A DNA stretch of 64,000 bases from Clostridia bacterium (GTDB taxonomy: Bacteria > Bacillota > Clostridia > Monoglobales > Monoglobaceae). A program made the translations under genes and the position numbers. This document shows, piece by piece, positions 17,850-28,500 of this stretch (positions within the stretch are counted from its first letter, which is position 1; every line of letters starts with the position of its first letter). The stretch spans positions 49,028-113,027 of the forward strand of contig JAGARO010000006.1 in assembly GCA_017622215.1 (NCBI GenBank). Reading direction: 5' to 3'. The notes under the pieces are model-generated. The model did not search any database. It was not told the origin of the DNA and saw only the letters and a list, made by a program, of their open reading frames with translations.

Positions 17850-18248
17850 TTACCAAATAAATGCTAAAACTTCACCGCCTACGTTCTGGCGACGAGCTTC
17901 CTTGTCTGTCATAATACCCTTTGAAGTAGAAATGATTGCGATACCTAAGCCCTTAAGTACTCTAGGGAGTTCTTCTTTAGACGCATAAATTCTAAGACCT
18001 GGCTTTGATACTCTCTTAAGACCTGATAAAACCTTCTGCTTATTTTCAGCGTACTTAAGTGTAACTCTGATAATACCCTGTGTTTCATCAGCAATAAATT
18101 CTACGTTCTTTACATAACCTTCGTCAAGTAAAATCTTAGCGATGGCCATTTTCATCTTTGAAGCAGGAATGTCAACTGTCTGATGCTTTGAGTTGTTGGC
18201 ATTTCTGATTCTTGTAAGCATATCTGCTATTGGATCTGTGATCTGCAT
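17850..18248 (-). CDS. rpsH: 30S ribosomal protein S8
   Basis: 132 residues. [16 protein letters not shown] at the start and the C-terminal [26 protein letters not shown] are family signatures. S8 binds 16S helix 21 and in enteric bacteria represses the spc operon. Here a 100-base gap with a hairpin precedes it, whereas most gaps in this operon are 20-45 bases. Confidence 0.97.
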   Translation of the reverse strand: MQITDPIADMLTRIRNANNSKHQTVDIPASKMKMAIAKILLDEGYVKNVEFIADETQGIIRVTLKYAENKQKVLSGLKRVSKPGLRIYASKEELPRVLKGLGIAIISTSKGIMTDKEARRQNVGGEVLAFIW

Positions 18249-18278
18249 ATTTTTATCCTCCTTCTTAGCGGATTTCAG

Positions 18279-18326
18279 AGAGTCAGTTTGGTTATCCGAA
18301 TCACAAATAATTAACCACTTGACTCT
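18279..18326 (-). promoter_or_regulatory. Hairpin in the rpsN-rpsH gap (candidate S8 or processing site)
   Basis: Two-part stem AGAGTCA/TGACTCT (18279-18285 with 18320-18326) and TGGTTA/TAACCA (18289-18294 with 18312-18317), separated by a small internal loop. Not followed by a T-run. Position immediately ahead of rpsH suggests an S8-responsive or RNase-processing element; this is inference. Confidence 0.45.
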
Positions 18327-18348
18327 TCCTATTTAATATATTTTCGGC

Positions 18349-18534
18349 TTACCAAGAAGCCTTTTTAACACCCGGAATCTGACCCTTATAAGCCAATTCA
18401 CGGAAGCAAATTCTGCAAATGCCGAACTTACGAAGGTAAGCGTGTGGTCTTCCACAAATCTGGCATCTTGAGTATTCTCTTGTAGAATACTTCTGCTTCT
18501 TCTGCTGTTTTAATATCATAGATTTCTTTGCCAT
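18349..18534 (-). CDS. rpsN: 30S ribosomal protein S14, zinc (type Z) form
   Basis: 61 residues with four zinc cysteines, CQICGRPH and CRICFREL, and the closing [13 protein letters not shown]. This is the short zinc-dependent S14 of Firmicutes. AAGGAGG precedes the ATG. Between rplE and rpsH as expected. Confidence 0.97.
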   Translation of the reverse strand: MAKKSMILKQQKKQKYSTREYSRCQICGRPHAYLRKFGICRICFRELAYKGQIPGVKKASW

Positions 18535-18578
18535 GAGCTTTAATCTCCTCCTTTATAAGAGTTCAAAATGTCCGCGAA

Positions 18579-19115
18579 CTATTTCGCAAACGGAGCACCC
18601 ATTAATGAAAGAAGTTCACGAGCTTCTTCATCTGTATGTGCTGTTGTAACAAAGATTATATCCATACCGCGGATAGCATCTATCTTATCGTAATCAATTT
18701 CAGGGAAGATGAGCTGTTCCTTAATACCCATTGAGTAGTTACCTCTACCGTCGAATGAGTTAGGGTTGATTCCTCTGAAGTCACGTACTCTTGGGAGAGC
18801 AGCGTTAAAGAGTCTGTCAACAAATTCATACATCTTTGAACCTCTGAGTGTAACCTTACAACCGATGTTCATACCTTCTCTGATTTTGAATGTAGCAACC
18901 GACTTTCTTGCCTTTGTAACGATTGGCTTCTGACCTGTGATAATTGCGAGGTCGTTCATAGCGTTATCAATAACCTTTGAGTTATCCTTTGCTTCGCCGC
19001 AACCAATGTTAACTATTACTTTTTCGAGCTTTGGAATCTGCATAACACTTTTGTAGTTAAACTTCTTCATCATAGCATCTTTAATTTCTTTTGTATAGAG
19101 TTCTTCAAGTCTCAT
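18579..19115 (-). CDS. rplE: 50S ribosomal protein L5
   Basis: 178 residues; binds 5S rRNA and contacts P-site tRNA. Segments [40 protein letters not shown] and [21 protein letters not shown] are complete. Shine-Dalgarno GGAGGAT before the ATG. Confidence 0.97.
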   Translation of the reverse strand: MRLEELYTKEIKDAMMKKFNYKSVMQIPKLEKVIVNIGCGEAKDNSKVIDNAMNDLAIITGQKPIVTKARKSVATFKIREGMNIGCKVTLRGSKMYEFVDRLFNAALPRVRDFRGINPNSFDGRGNYSMGIKEQLIFPEIDYDKIDAIRGMDIIFVTTAHTDEEARELLSLMGAPFAK

Positions 19116-19142
19116 TGAAAATTATCCTCCTTCCGTTAACAA

Positions 19143-19463
19143 TTATTCGAAGATTTCGCCGCACTTCTTGCAGTAACGAACGTGTGTACCGTCCTCTAAA
19201 ACCTTTCTTCCTATTCTTGTTGCAGCATTACACTTTCCGCAAACGTTCATAACCTTGCTTGCGTAAATTGGTGTTTCCTGGCTGATAATTCCGCCTTCTT
19301 CGCCCATACGACGTGGCTTCTTATGCTTCTTTGCCATTGATACGCCTTCAACAATAACAGTTCTCTTAACAGGGTTTACAGAAAGAACCTTGCCCTTCTT
19401 GCCCTTATCTTTACCGGATAATACAACAACTGTATCTCCAGTCTTAACATGCATCTTTATCAT
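19143..19463 (-). CDS. rplX: 50S ribosomal protein L24
   Basis: 106 residues. KOW motif HVKTGDTVVVLSGKDKGKKG at the start, then KKHKKPRRMGEEGGI and a C-terminal four-cysteine zinc site (CGKC...CKKCG). L24 starts 50S assembly. The ATG at 19463 has AAAGGAGG eight bases upstream; a longer in-frame version would include that Shine-Dalgarno. Confidence 0.96.
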   Translation of the reverse strand: MIKMHVKTGDTVVVLSGKDKGKKGKVLSVNPVKRTVIVEGVSMAKKHKKPRRMGEEGGIISQETPIYASKVMNVCGKCNAATRIGRKVLEDGTHVRYCKKCGEIFE

Positions 19464-19507
19464 GATTTTTCCTCCTTTCACCATTTTTACTGGTAAAATA
19501 ATAGAAA

Positions 19508-19876
19508 TTATAAAACTTCAGGTGCAAGTGATAAAATCTTTAAAAATTCCTTCTCACGAAGTTCTCTTGCAACTGGTCCAAAAATACGAGTACCTCTTGG
19601 TGTTTTATCATCTTTTATTATTACTGCAGCGTTTTCGTCAAATCTGATCTTTGAACCGTCGTTTCTCTTAACGCCGTTTACGCTACGTACAATAACAGCC
19701 TTTACAACGTCGCCCTTTTTAACAGCGCCGCCTGGTGTTGCTTTTTTAACAGATGCTACGATAATATCACCGATATTACCATATCTTCTATAAGAACCAC
19801 CAAGTACGCGGATACACATAAGTTCCTTCGCACCGCTGTTATCAGCAACCTTTAATAATGTCTGCTGCTGTATCAT
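19508..19876 (-). CDS. rplN: 50S ribosomal protein L14
   Basis: 122 residues, standard length. [40 protein letters not shown] and the end [16 protein letters not shown] are canonical. Forms an intersubunit bridge with 16S rRNA. AGGAGG before the ATG. Confidence 0.97.
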   Translation of the reverse strand: MIQQQTLLKVADNSGAKELMCIRVLGGSYRRYGNIGDIIVASVKKATPGGAVKKGDVVKAVIVRSVNGVKRNDGSKIRFDENAAVIIKDDKTPRGTRIFGPVARELREKEFLKILSLAPEVL

Positions 19877-19917
19877 AATGGAATTCCTCCTATCTTTAAA
19901 TTCAGATACGGGCTAAA

Positions 19918-20178
19918 TTATTTAGCCTTTTCGATTATTTCAACAAGTCTCCATCTCTTATCCTTTGAAAGTGGTCTTGTTTCCATAACCTTTACTTTAT
20001 CACCTATTCCGCATATATTCTCTTCATCATGAGCCTTGAGCTTATAGGTGTTCTTGATAACCTTTCCGTAAACCGGGTGCTTAACGCTGTCCTTTACAGC
20101 AACAACGATTGTCTTATCCATCTTGTCGGATACAACGATACCAACACGAGTCTTACGATAGTTTCTTTCTGTAGTCAT
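19918..20178 (-). CDS. rpsQ: 30S ribosomal protein S17
   Basis: 86 residues, OB fold. [20 protein letters not shown] and the loop [21 protein letters not shown] match the family. AGGAGGTG precedes the ATG. Between rpmC and rplN. Confidence 0.97.
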   Translation of the reverse strand: MTTERNYRKTRVGIVVSDKMDKTIVVAVKDSVKHPVYGKVIKNTYKLKAHDEENICGIGDKVKVMETRPLSKDKRWRLVEIIEKAK

Positions 20179-20191
20179 CTAAGTGCACCTC

Positions 20192-20404
20192 CTATGCGTT
20201 TTTCTCAGCGTTTAAGCCAAGTTCTTTTTCCTTAAGGATTGTGTTAAATCTAGCGATTTCCTTCTTAACTGCTGCAATTCTCATTGGATTTTCCAACTGA
20301 TTTGTAGCGTTCTGGAAACGAAGATTAAATAACTCAGCCTTAGCTTCTTTAATCTTATCATTAATTTCTTCAACTGAAAGGTCTCTTATTTCATTGATTT
20401 TCAT
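20192..20404 (-). CDS. rpmC: 50S ribosomal protein L29
   Basis: 70 residues, helical hairpin at the tunnel exit where SRP and trigger factor dock. [20 protein letters not shown] and LFNLRFQNATNQLENPMRI are typical. Start overlaps the rplP stop by one base, so it is translationally coupled. Confidence 0.96.
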   Translation of the reverse strand: MKINEIRDLSVEEINDKIKEAKAELFNLRFQNATNQLENPMRIAAVKKEIARFNTILKEKELGLNAEKNA

Positions 20405-20835
20405 TAATTTTCACCTTCCATTTCCTGATCTGCTTTTCTGACAAACTTACACTTGATTGGGAGCTTATGCATTGCAAGACGCATTGCTTCACGAGCAACT
20501 TCTTCGCTTACGCCTCCGATTTCAAATAAGATTCTGTCAGGTTTTACTACTGCTACCCAGTATTCTGGTGAACCCTTACCGGAACCCATACGTGTTTCAG
20601 CAGGTTTTTCTGTTACAGGCTTATCTGGGAATATCTTAATCCAGACTTTACCGCCTCTCTTTGTATAACGTGTCATAGCGATACGGGCTGCTTCGATCTG
20701 GTTACTTGTAATCCAACCAGGTGTGAGAGCCTGAAGACCGAATTCACCGTAAGCTACCTTATTACCACGAGTTGCTCTGCCCTTCATACGGCCACGCATT
20801 ACTCTTCTGTACTTAACTCTTTTTGGTGATAACAT
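20404..20835 (-). CDS. rplP: 50S ribosomal protein L16
   Basis: 143 residues; organises the A-site region. [41 protein letters not shown] and [16 protein letters not shown] are family signatures. Overlaps rpsC upstream and rpmC downstream by one base each. Confidence 0.97.
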   Translation of the reverse strand: MLSPKRVKYRRVMRGRMKGRATRGNKVAYGEFGLQALTPGWITSNQIEAARIAMTRYTKRGGKVWIKIFPDKPVTEKPAETRMGSGKGSPEYWVAVVKPDRILFEIGGVSEEVAREAMRLAMHKLPIKCKFVRKADQEMEGEN

Positions 20836-21521
20836 TATCTTTTGCCCTCCTTCTTAGCAGGAGCATCAGTCTTAGCATTCTTCTTTCTTCCTTCAGCTAA
20901 AACCTCACCCTTATAAATCCATACCTTAACACCGAGCTTACCGTATGTTGTATCTGCTTCTGCAAAACCATAACCGATATCTGCTCTGAGTGTCTGAAGT
21001 GGAATAGTGCCTTCGTGGTACTGTTCAGTTCTAGCGATTTCAGCGCCGCCTACACGACCTGAAACTGCAGCCTTAATACCCTTAGCACCCATCTTCATTG
21101 TTCTTGCCATACACTGCTTCATAGCTTTTCTGAATGAAATTCTTCTTTCGAGCTGTGATGCGATGTTTTCAGCAACGAGCTGTGCATCTGTATCAGGAGC
21201 CTTAACCTCGATTACGTTGAGGATAACTGACTTTCCTGTCATCTTTTCTACATCTTTCTTAAGCTTTTCAATTTCGCTACCGCCCTTACCGATTACAAGA
21301 CCTGGCTTTGCGCAGTGGATAGAAAGGCGGATTTTGTTTGCAAACTTTTCGATTTCAATCTTTGCAACTCCGGCCTGGAAAAGCTTCTTCTTAAGGAATT
21401 CTCTAAGCTTGTAGTCTTCTACAAGGTTTTCGCTGTAATGCTTCTTATCAGCATACCAACGTGAATCCCAGTCTTTAATAACGCCAACACGAATACCGTG
21501 TGGATTAACTTTCTGACCCAT
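20835..21521 (-). CDS. rpsC: 30S ribosomal protein S3
   Basis: 228 residues. [20 protein letters not shown] at the start, the KH domain ([15 protein letters not shown], about 72-86) and the C-terminal [11 protein letters not shown]. Lines the mRNA entry channel. GGAGG before the ATG. Confidence 0.97.
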   Translation of the reverse strand: MGQKVNPHGIRVGVIKDWDSRWYADKKHYSENLVEDYKLREFLKKKLFQAGVAKIEIEKFANKIRLSIHCAKPGLVIGKGGSEIEKLKKDVEKMTGKSVILNVIEVKAPDTDAQLVAENIASQLERRISFRKAMKQCMARTMKMGAKGIKAAVSGRVGGAEIARTEQYHEGTIPLQTLRADIGYGFAEADTTYGKLGVKVWIYKGEVLAEGRKKNAKTDAPAKKEGKR

Positions 21522-21545
21522 CGAATTTTACCTCCTTCTCAAGAA

Positions 21546-21881
21546 TTATTCTCTCTCTGCAAGCTTGAGAGTGATGTGGCTTGTTTTCTTGTTGATTCTG
21601 AATGCTCTGCCCTGTGCTCTTGCCTGTATTCTCTTAAGGGTTGGACCCTGGTCTGCGAATACTTCAGATACATAGAGATTTTCAACATTCATACCGTGGT
21701 TGTTTTCTGCGTTTGCCATTGCAGATAACAATAATTTTTCTACAACCGGGCTAGCTGCCTTTGGTGTATTTCTTAAAATACCAAGAGCCTGGCCAACCGG
21801 CTTATTTCTGATTAAATCAATGACAATACGTACCTTTCTTGGAGCGATACGTACATGAGTAACCTTTGCTACTGCTTCCAT
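21546..21881 (-). CDS. rplV: 50S ribosomal protein L22
   Basis: 111 residues. [37 protein letters not shown] and the tunnel-lining beta hairpin around [18 protein letters not shown] are intact. AAAGGAG before the ATG. A usual site of macrolide-resistance changes; none is obvious by eye. Confidence 0.97.
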   Translation of the reverse strand: MEAVAKVTHVRIAPRKVRIVIDLIRNKPVGQALGILRNTPKAASPVVEKLLLSAMANAENNHGMNVENLYVSEVFADQGPTLKRIQARAQGRAFRINKKTSHITLKLAERE

Positions 21882-21925
21882 TGTTAAATCTCCTTTCCGT
21901 TCAGCGTTTTATATCCGCTCTTTAA

Positions 21926-22195
21926 TTAAGATGTTTTTGAACCTGTATGTCCCTTGAATGTTCTTGTAGGAGCAAATTCTCCGAGCTTATGACCAACCAT
22001 ATCTTCTGTTACATATACAGGGATATGTTTTCTTCCGTCATATACAGCAATTGTATGTCCTACGAATTCAGGGAAAATTGTAGATGATCTGGACCATGTC
22101 TTTACAACATTCTTTTCGTTCTTTTCGTTCATAGCTTCAATCTTTTTCATTAAGCTTTCAGCAACGAAAGGTCCCTTTTTAATACTACGTCCCAT
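21926..22195 (-). CDS. rpsS: 30S ribosomal protein S19
   Basis: 89 residues. [19 protein letters not shown], the central [20 protein letters not shown] and the end [14 protein letters not shown] are canonical. Located in the 30S head with S13. AAGGAGG before the ATG. Confidence 0.97.
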   Translation of the reverse strand: MGRSIKKGPFVAESLMKKIEAMNEKNEKNVVKTWSRSSTIFPEFVGHTIAVYDGRKHIPVYVTEDMVGHKLGEFAPTRTFKGHTGSKTS

Positions 22196-22238
22196 GAAGT
22201 AAATCCTCCTTCATCAAATTTGCCTATTCAGGCATCAA

Positions 22239-23075
22239 TTATTTATCATTACGTCTCTTAACAATAAACTTGTTAGTTCTGTTCTTCTTATTTCTTGTCT
22301 TATAACCAAGAGCAGGCTTACCCCAAGGTGTTACAGGGCTTGGTCTACCGATTGGTGACTTACCTTCACCACCACCGTGTGGATGGTCGTTAGGGTTCAT
22401 TACTACGCCTCGAACTGTTGGTCTGAAGCCCATATGACGCTTCTTACCAGCCTTACCGATGTTTATGTTAGAGTGGTCTGTGTTACCTACCTGACCAATA
22501 GTTGCACGGCAGTTAAGTCTTACAAGTCTAACTTCGCCTGAAGGAAGCTTAACCTGTGCGTAACCGCTTTCTTCCTTAGACATGAGCTGTGCGAACACAC
22601 CAGCAGATCTTACAAGCTGACCGCCCTTGCCAGGGTTGATTTCGATATTATAAATAAGTGTACCAACAGGTATTTCGCTGATTGGCATTGCGTTACCAGG
22701 CTTAATATCCTTACCGCAACCTGATACAACTACATCACCCTTCTTAAGTCCAACTGGAGCGATAATGTATGTCTTAACGCCGTCTTCGTACTGAAGGAGT
22801 GCGATGTTAGCACTTCTGTTTGGATCGTATTCAACAGAAACAACTGTTGCTGGAATATCGTCCTTGTTTCTCTTAAAGTCAATAATTCTGTACTTTCTCT
22901 TTACACCGCCACCACGATGTCTTACAGTAATTCTTCCGTATGAGTTACGACCAGCCTTGCTGTGGAGAGGAGCCATAAGAGACTTCTCAGGAGCAACCTT
23001 GTCGATTTCTTCAAATGTAGAAACTGTCATCTGTCTGAGTGAAGGTGTGGTAGGATTATATTTCTTAATTCCCAT
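22239..23075 (-). CDS. rplB: 50S ribosomal protein L2
   Basis: 278 residues; needed for subunit association and peptidyl transferase centre assembly. [37 protein letters not shown] and the conserved [20 protein letters not shown] loop (about 219-238, with the essential histidine) are complete. AAGGAGATG before the ATG. Confidence 0.98.
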   Translation of the reverse strand: MGIKKYNPTTPSLRQMTVSTFEEIDKVAPEKSLMAPLHSKAGRNSYGRITVRHRGGGVKRKYRIIDFKRNKDDIPATVVSVEYDPNRSANIALLQYEDGVKTYIIAPVGLKKGDVVVSGCGKDIKPGNAMPISEIPVGTLIYNIEINPGKGGQLVRSAGVFAQLMSKEESGYAQVKLPSGEVRLVRLNCRATIGQVGNTDHSNINIGKAGKKRHMGFRPTVRGVVMNPNDHPHGGGEGKSPIGRPSPVTPWGKPALGYKTRNKKNRTNKFIVKRRNDK

Positions 23076-23104
23076 TTTTACATCTCCTTATCTACAAATT
23101 CAGA

Positions 23105-23392
23105 TTAGTTTTCAAATACTTCAATTGTCTTACTGTCAGCTGTGAGCTTAACTACAGCCTTTTTCCAGTCAGCTCTCTTACCGGCGTGAACGCCCATTCT
23201 CTTTGGCTTACCGTCGTAGTTAATTGTAGTAACCTTTTCAACCTTTACCTTGAAGATTTCTTCAATGGCTTTCTTAATCTGAATCTTGTTTGCAGCTTTA
23301 TCTACTTCAAAAGTGTATTTCTTTTCTGCAACCTGATCCATGCTCTGTTCTGTGATAATTGGTCTTTTAATAATATCGTGAGCTGTCTTCAT
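23105..23392 (-). CDS. rplW: 50S ribosomal protein L23
   Basis: 95 residues; tunnel-exit docking site for trigger factor. [20 protein letters not shown] and [20 protein letters not shown] are family segments. Its start overlaps the rplD stop by one base. Confidence 0.96.
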   Translation of the reverse strand: MKTAHDIIKRPIITEQSMDQVAEKKYTFEVDKAANKIQIKKAIEEIFKVKVEKVTTINYDGKPKRMGVHAGKRADWKKAVVKLTADSKTIEVFEN

Positions 23393-24015
23393 TATGCATA
23401 CACCTCCTCAAGTTTTGCAACTGCATCTTTTAAGATAATACATTTTGTGTGGTTTAATACTTCGTATGTGTTGATTGCACCAACGAATGTAGTATCTACA
23501 CCCTCAATATTTCTTGCTGAGTTAACAACTACCTTGTCATTTTCAGGAAGAACTATAAGAGCCTTTTCAGTAACGCCTAAATTCTTAAGAATCTGTGCGA
23601 TCTGCTTTGTTTTGATTTCTGTGAGCTGAAGGCTATCGAGTACGATAATGTCTTCATCAACAACCTTTGATGATAAAGCTGACTTAAGAGCAAGTCTTCT
23701 TACCTTCTTGTTAACAGCATAGCCGTAATCTCTTGGCTTTGGACCGAGAGCAACGCCACCGCCAACCCACTGTGGTGCACGGATACTACCCTGTCTTGCA
23801 CGGCCTGTACCCTTCTGTCTCCAAGGCTTAATACCACCGCCGCGGACTTCTGTACGAGTCTTTGTGCTCTGTGTGCCCTGTCTCTGGTTTGCGAGGTAGT
23901 TAACTACTACTTCGTGCATAATGTCTCCACGTACTTCTACGCCGAATACATTTTCATTTAATTCGATATCACCGACTTTCTTACCGTCAGTGTTAAATAA
24001 TCCAACTGTAGGCAT
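23392..24015 (-). CDS. rplD: 50S ribosomal protein L4
   Basis: 207 residues. [34 protein letters not shown] (the tunnel-constriction loop, about 46-80) is intact. In enteric bacteria L4 represses the S10 operon via its leader; a long leader exists here too at 25088-25414, but a link is only inference. GGAGG before the ATG. Confidence 0.97.
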   Translation of the reverse strand: MPTVGLFNTDGKKVGDIELNENVFGVEVRGDIMHEVVVNYLANQRQGTQSTKTRTEVRGGGIKPWRQKGTGRARQGSIRAPQWVGGGVALGPKPRDYGYAVNKKVRRLALKSALSSKVVDEDIIVLDSLQLTEIKTKQIAQILKNLGVTEKALIVLPENDKVVVNSARNIEGVDTTFVGAINTYEVLNHTKCIILKDAVAKLEEVYA

Positions 24016-24035
24016 ATCTTAAATCCTCCTTTCAA

Positions 24036-24671
24036 TTAAGCATTTGCCTTAACGGCACTCTTTACTGTGAGTAATCCACCCTTTGGTCCAGGTACTGCGC
24101 CCTTGATTAAGAGGAGATTACGTTCTGTATCAACCTTAACTAAGCTAAGGTTCTGTACTGTAACCTTTTCAACACCGAAGTGACCAGGTAACTTCTTACC
24201 CTTGTAAACTCTTGATGGTGATGAACATGCACCAAGTGAACCAGGTGCTCTGTGGTAATGTGAACCATGAGACATAGGACCTCTGTGTGTGCCCCATCTC
24301 TTAACTGTTCCTGCAAATCCGTGGCCCTTGCTTGTTCCTGTTACATCAAGAACTTCGCCAGCCTCGAAAATGTCAACCTTGATTTCATCGCCGATGTTTA
24401 ATTCTTCAGCATTGTCAAGCTTGAATTCCTTCAAATAACGCTTAACGTTTACGTTAGCTTTAGCAAAGTGGCCCTTTTCAGCCTTGTTTGCCTTCTTTTC
24501 CTTCTTGTCAACGAAGCCGAGCTGTACAGCTACATAGCCGTCGTTTTCAAGTGTCTTCTTCTGGATAACGCTACATGGACCTGCTTCAACAACTGTTACA
24601 GGGATAAGCGCTCCGTCTTCTGCAAAAATCTGTGTCATGCCAAGCTTTTTGCCTAAGATTGCTTTTTTCAT
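24036..24671 (-). CDS. rplC: 50S ribosomal protein L3
   Basis: 211 residues; central extension near the peptidyl transferase centre. [38 protein letters not shown] and [12 protein letters not shown] are standard. GGAGG precedes the ATG. The 107-base gap before it contains two hairpins. Confidence 0.97.
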   Translation of the reverse strand: MKKAILGKKLGMTQIFAEDGALIPVTVVEAGPCSVIQKKTLENDGYVAVQLGFVDKKEKKANKAEKGHFAKANVNVKRYLKEFKLDNAEELNIGDEIKVDIFEAGEVLDVTGTSKGHGFAGTVKRWGTHRGPMSHGSHYHRAPGSLGACSSPSRVYKGKKLPGHFGVEKVTVQNLSLVKVDTERNLLLIKGAVPGPKGGLLTVKSAVKANA

Positions 24672-24694
24672 TTTTTTATCCTCCTATTTTCACA

Positions 24695-24753
24695 CGCATA
24701 GGTTCGCAAGCGAACTTACATGCGGGTCATTGGTTGGCGTTGCCAACATAACC
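24695..24753 (-). promoter_or_regulatory. Two successive hairpins in the rpsJ-rplC gap
   Basis: Hairpin one: CGCAT/ATGCG (24695-24699 with 24720-24724) enclosing GTTCGC-TT-GCGAAC. Hairpin two: GGT/ACC (24725-24727 with 24751-24753) enclosing GTTGGC-AAC-GCCAAC. They lie just upstream of the rplC Shine-Dalgarno and lack T-runs. Possible mRNA processing or r-protein control site. Confidence 0.45.
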
Positions 24754-24778
24754 TAAATTTGTTTTGCCATTTCTCAAA

Positions 24779-25087
24779 TTAGATTTTGAGCTCAATATCT
24801 ACACCTGCTGGCAAGTCAAGGTGCTTGAGTGCGTCGATTGTTTTAGCATTTGGACCTAAAACATCAATCAGTCTCTTGTGAGTTCTCAGTTCAAACTGCT
24901 CACGGCTGTCCTTGTACTTATGAACCGCTCTGAGAATTGTAACAACTTCCTTCTTTGTTGGAAGAGGAATTGGTCCTGAAACCTTTGCTCCTGTTCTCTT
25001 AGCAGTTTCAACAATCTTTTCAGCGCTCTGGTCGATAAGATTGTGGTCATAAGCCTTAAGTCTTATTCTGATTTTCTCTGCTGCCAT
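24779..25087 (-). CDS. rpsJ: 30S ribosomal protein S10 (also NusE)
   Basis: 102 residues, the standard length, starting at the ATG at 25087 ([15 protein letters not shown]) with AGGAGGG upstream. [17 protein letters not shown] and the closing [12 protein letters not shown] are canonical. It also couples ribosomes and NusB/NusG to RNA polymerase. First gene of the S10 operon, after a leader of about 330 nt. Confidence 0.97.
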   Translation of the reverse strand: MAAEKIRIRLKAYDHNLIDQSAEKIVETAKRTGAKVSGPIPLPTKKEVVTILRAVHKYKDSREQFELRTHKRLIDVLGPNAKTIDALKHLDLPAGVDIELKI

Positions 25088-25414
25088 AGTTTTTACCCTC
25101 CTATAGATTTTTCTAAAGGCAATCATTGGGTTCTTGCCTTTACGCTGTGCCGGGCGTTTCTCACAGCTTACATAATAAAACCCGAAACTTTTACCCTTAC
25201 GGGCAACGGTTTTCGGGGCACACAGACACAGTAAGCCTCAGATAGGCGCAACAGCATACTACGCCCAAAGAGGTTTAATTTGTAACTGTATTTAGTTGGA
25301 AAGTGACCTTCCGCCCGCTTTTCAAAAACCGGACAATCTCCTCCGAAATTTCCAGAAATCCCTGATAAATCAAGGTTTCCGCCACCTCCGGAATCATCGT
25401 ATGTCTTTGTCACT
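25088..25414 (-). promoter_or_regulatory. Long structured leader of the S10 operon
   Basis: About 327 nt separate the inferred transcription start from rpsJ. Visible stems on the minus strand: GGAAACCTTGAT / ATCAGGGATTTC (near 25352-25380), GGCGTA/TGCGCC (25242-25266, one G-U), GCTTAC/GTAAGC, CCCGAAAAC/GTTTCGGG, GCTGTG/CACAGC and AAAGGCAA/TTGCCTTT (25115-25141) just before the Shine-Dalgarno. No T-box or known riboswitch signature is seen. Probable ribosomal protein autoregulation; the class is not recognised. Confidence 0.55.
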
Positions 25415-25420
25415 TCGACC

Positions 25421-25450
25421 ATTATACTACAATATATATACAAAAGTCAA
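25421..25450 (-). promoter_or_regulatory. Sigma-A promoter of the S10-spc-alpha operon
   Basis: TTGACT, 18-base spacer, TATAAT on the minus strand. It is the only good promoter between addB and rpsJ. Confidence 0.8.
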
Positions 25451-25481
25451 GCCTTTTTTTAGTAAAAAATCCAATAAAATC

Positions 25482-25515
25482 AAGGGTTTTACGGTATTTT
25501 CCGCAAAACCCCTTT
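25482..25515 (-). terminator. Terminator after addB
   Basis: Stem AAGGGTTTTACGG / CCGCAAAACCCCTT with loop TATTTT; on the minus strand it is followed by a T-rich tract. It lies just upstream of the S10 promoter. A second small hairpin (TTTGTGCA-AGT-TGCACAAA) is at 25551-25570. Confidence 0.6.
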
Positions 25516-25586
25516 ATTTAGTATTTTTACAGCTGTTTTTCTACTATTTTTTGTGCAAGTTGCACAAAGTTTCTCTTTTAAATTCT

Positions 25587-28500
25587 TTAATTTTCTACAA
25601 CTGTATTTTTGTTTTCCTGGCAATGATTTTTGTAAACACAGAACTTGCATGGTTCAAAACCTTTCACATCGCAAGGATTTATCTCAATTCCGCCCTCCAT
25701 AATCTTCTCCGCTGTTTCCTTAAGCTTAAGCTTGGCGTTTTTAATTCGTCTGTCTAAAACCTCTTCAGGCAGACAGGACTTGTTTCCTGTTGGAATTCTG
25801 TGAATTTTCTTATCATCTGCTATATCTCTGTCAAGGCCTGTTAAAACTGCATCATCACCTAAGACTACGCCCTTTATCTCAACCTTTTTAGCTACAGCCT
25901 TTTCAATATCGCCCTTTATTTCCTCCTCTTTTACAAGAGGGTCATTCATATGCATATAGAACATAGCTGCAATGGTAACATTCTCCATATTCTCACGGAC
26001 TATGCCTGCGTAGATGAGAGGCTGGATTTTAACCCCTGCCTCCTCCATTTCCTCTTCTAAATCCTTAACAGAGGACTTATAGTCAACTATTGTTACAAAC
26101 TTCTGTCCATCAATTTCAGCCATATCCATTCTGTCAATTGAACCGACTACATGGGCTTTGCCTTTTTCAAGGTCTACCTCAAGCCTTGGGATATCCTCTC
26201 CGATTTTTACTTCAAAGCCGTATGGCCTGAAGCTGCCGTTAGCGTAGAATTTTACAATCTCCCAGGCAGTAACGCTTGTTATATGCTTCATTCTAATTAC
26301 AAGATACTTATAGTAAACCGATGTTTCATAAAGCACCTGGTCGTAATCACGGGCAACCTGATTTATAATTCTTTCAATATCAGCATAACATTGCTCCCTT
26401 GTAATCTGTGAGTAATCTACATCCTTTTCCTTGCACTCTGCAAAGTATTTCTCAAGGGTTTCGTGCATAATTGTACCCTTGTCATTCACTTCTACTCCTG
26501 CAAACTTTCTCTCCTCTGCTTTAAGTCCGTAACTCAGGAAATAAGAGAATGGGCAGGAATTGTACTTTTCAACCTTTGAAACGCTTAGCCTCAGTTCATC
26601 TCCGTAAAGCCCCTCTATGTTCTCTGCATCAAGAATCTGTGGGGTTTCTTCGCTGTTAAGTCGGCGGATAAAGTCTTCAAGTTCTTTCTTGTAATCCTCG
26701 TGGTTTGCAAAGTAGCTGTAAATCTCTTTCCAATCTTCAGTCAATCCCTCTTCTTTGCCCTCTGCACCAGATAGCTTTGTAAGAAGTGCATCAAAGGTCA
26801 GTTCCTTATCCTCGATAAGCTCTTCCCCATCCTCCTGACTTATGCCGAAGATTTTTTCTACATTATATATAATCTCTGATTTCTGGATACTCTCACCGCT
26901 ACGGGAGGCAACAGGTGAAAACAGATACAGCTCCTCTGTTGGTGCTGTCAGCACATTATATATGAGCATTTCTTCTTCCTGCTGTTTATATTCAGCTGTG
27001 GGGGCAAGTTCAATGCCCAGCGCCTTAAGTTCCATACGCTCATCGTCATTAAGAAGACCCTCGGTTATATAACTTTTCGGAAAAACCCCCTCTGTTACGC
27101 CTAAAACAATTACAATCTTTTCTCCATCGGGTCTGAAACGGTCTATTTCGCTAATAAGCACCCTGTCCTGAGACGGTGGGTACTGGGCAACGGAAATTTC
27201 CCTGCAGGCTGTGGACAGTATCTCATAATACTTAGCATAAGTCAGTCTTTCCTCTCCTAAAATGTCTGTGCACTGTGTAAGAAGAGTTACAAAGGTATTC
27301 CAGCTACGTCTGTAAATCCCTGCAGTTTCAAGATTTCCCTGTTTTTCAAAGGTCTCAATCTTCTTCTCCATTTGCCTGTCTAAATCACAATCCTTCATCC
27401 ACTGACCTATCTTTGCAGAAATCAGTCTTGCAGTCTTTGTGCCTTTTATACTGTCAATCAAATCAAGTATAGGGAAAGTCAATCCCTCTCTTGTTTCGTT
27501 AATCTCATCCAAATCGTACTTATCCCTGCCACCACGGTCTTTCGGGGTATAGTTCCACTTATCCCTTGTGTACCAGAGCTTGTTTGTTATATTGACCTCC
27601 AAAAGATAATTTTCAAAGGTATCAATTTTATCTGCATCTATTCCCGAAAGAGATGACCTGGCAATAACCATAAGTCTTTCATAGGAAAATCCAAAGGCTA
27701 AAATCTCAATGAGAGACAGCATCATTCCTACAAAGGAATTTGAGGATAAGGGCTTTTTTCTGTCCATAAAATAGCTTATTCCAGACTTTTCAAAAACTGC
27801 AGGAATAACCCTGTCATATCTTCCGCTATCTCTCGTCAGCACAAGGAAATCATTATAAGTATAGCCCTTTGTTCTGCAAAGGTTTGTGATAAGCTTGGCT
27901 AAAACTGTTACTTCGTCGTAGGAGGTTTTGGGGTACATTATATGCACCTCATTATTTTCTCCCTCAAACTTTTTCTTTCTTGTCTTAAAATAGTTATTTT
28001 TAAGATGCAAAAGCGCCTCTCTTTTTTCAAATTTATATTCCTTTTGGAGCTTTACATTTTCCGCCTTTTCAATCCCATTTTCACCTGCAATTTCACAAAG
28101 TCTATTATAGGTATAACGGACATTTGTAAAAGGTTCTGAGGGCATTTCAGGGTTGTCTGCACAGAGGGTTACTGTAACATCCATTTTTTTCATAAGCTCT
28201 GTGAGAGCCCTGTATTCATCGGGCGTAAAGCTTTTAAACCCATCCACATAAAGTTTGCCCTCAAACATATCACAGTCCTTGATTTTAGGCACACAAATAC
28301 TGAGGTTGTCTGCAGAATCGGAATAATCCCTCTCCAGAAGTTCCTCATAGGTTTCATATATAAGTTTTAAGTCCTTAATCTTCTTTTTAAGGTCCAAATT
28401 TTCTATTTTATCCACAGCCTCGCCCAGCACATCAGGAGTAACGCCGTATCTTTTCATTTCGCTGACCATATCGGAAACTGTTCCCGCGAAGCCTTTCCTG

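Noticed and set aside
25168..25443. Open frame of about 91 codons on the minus strand in the S10 leader
   Set aside because: Its first ATG overlaps the -10 box, there is no ribosome site, and the composition fits stem sequences of the leader.
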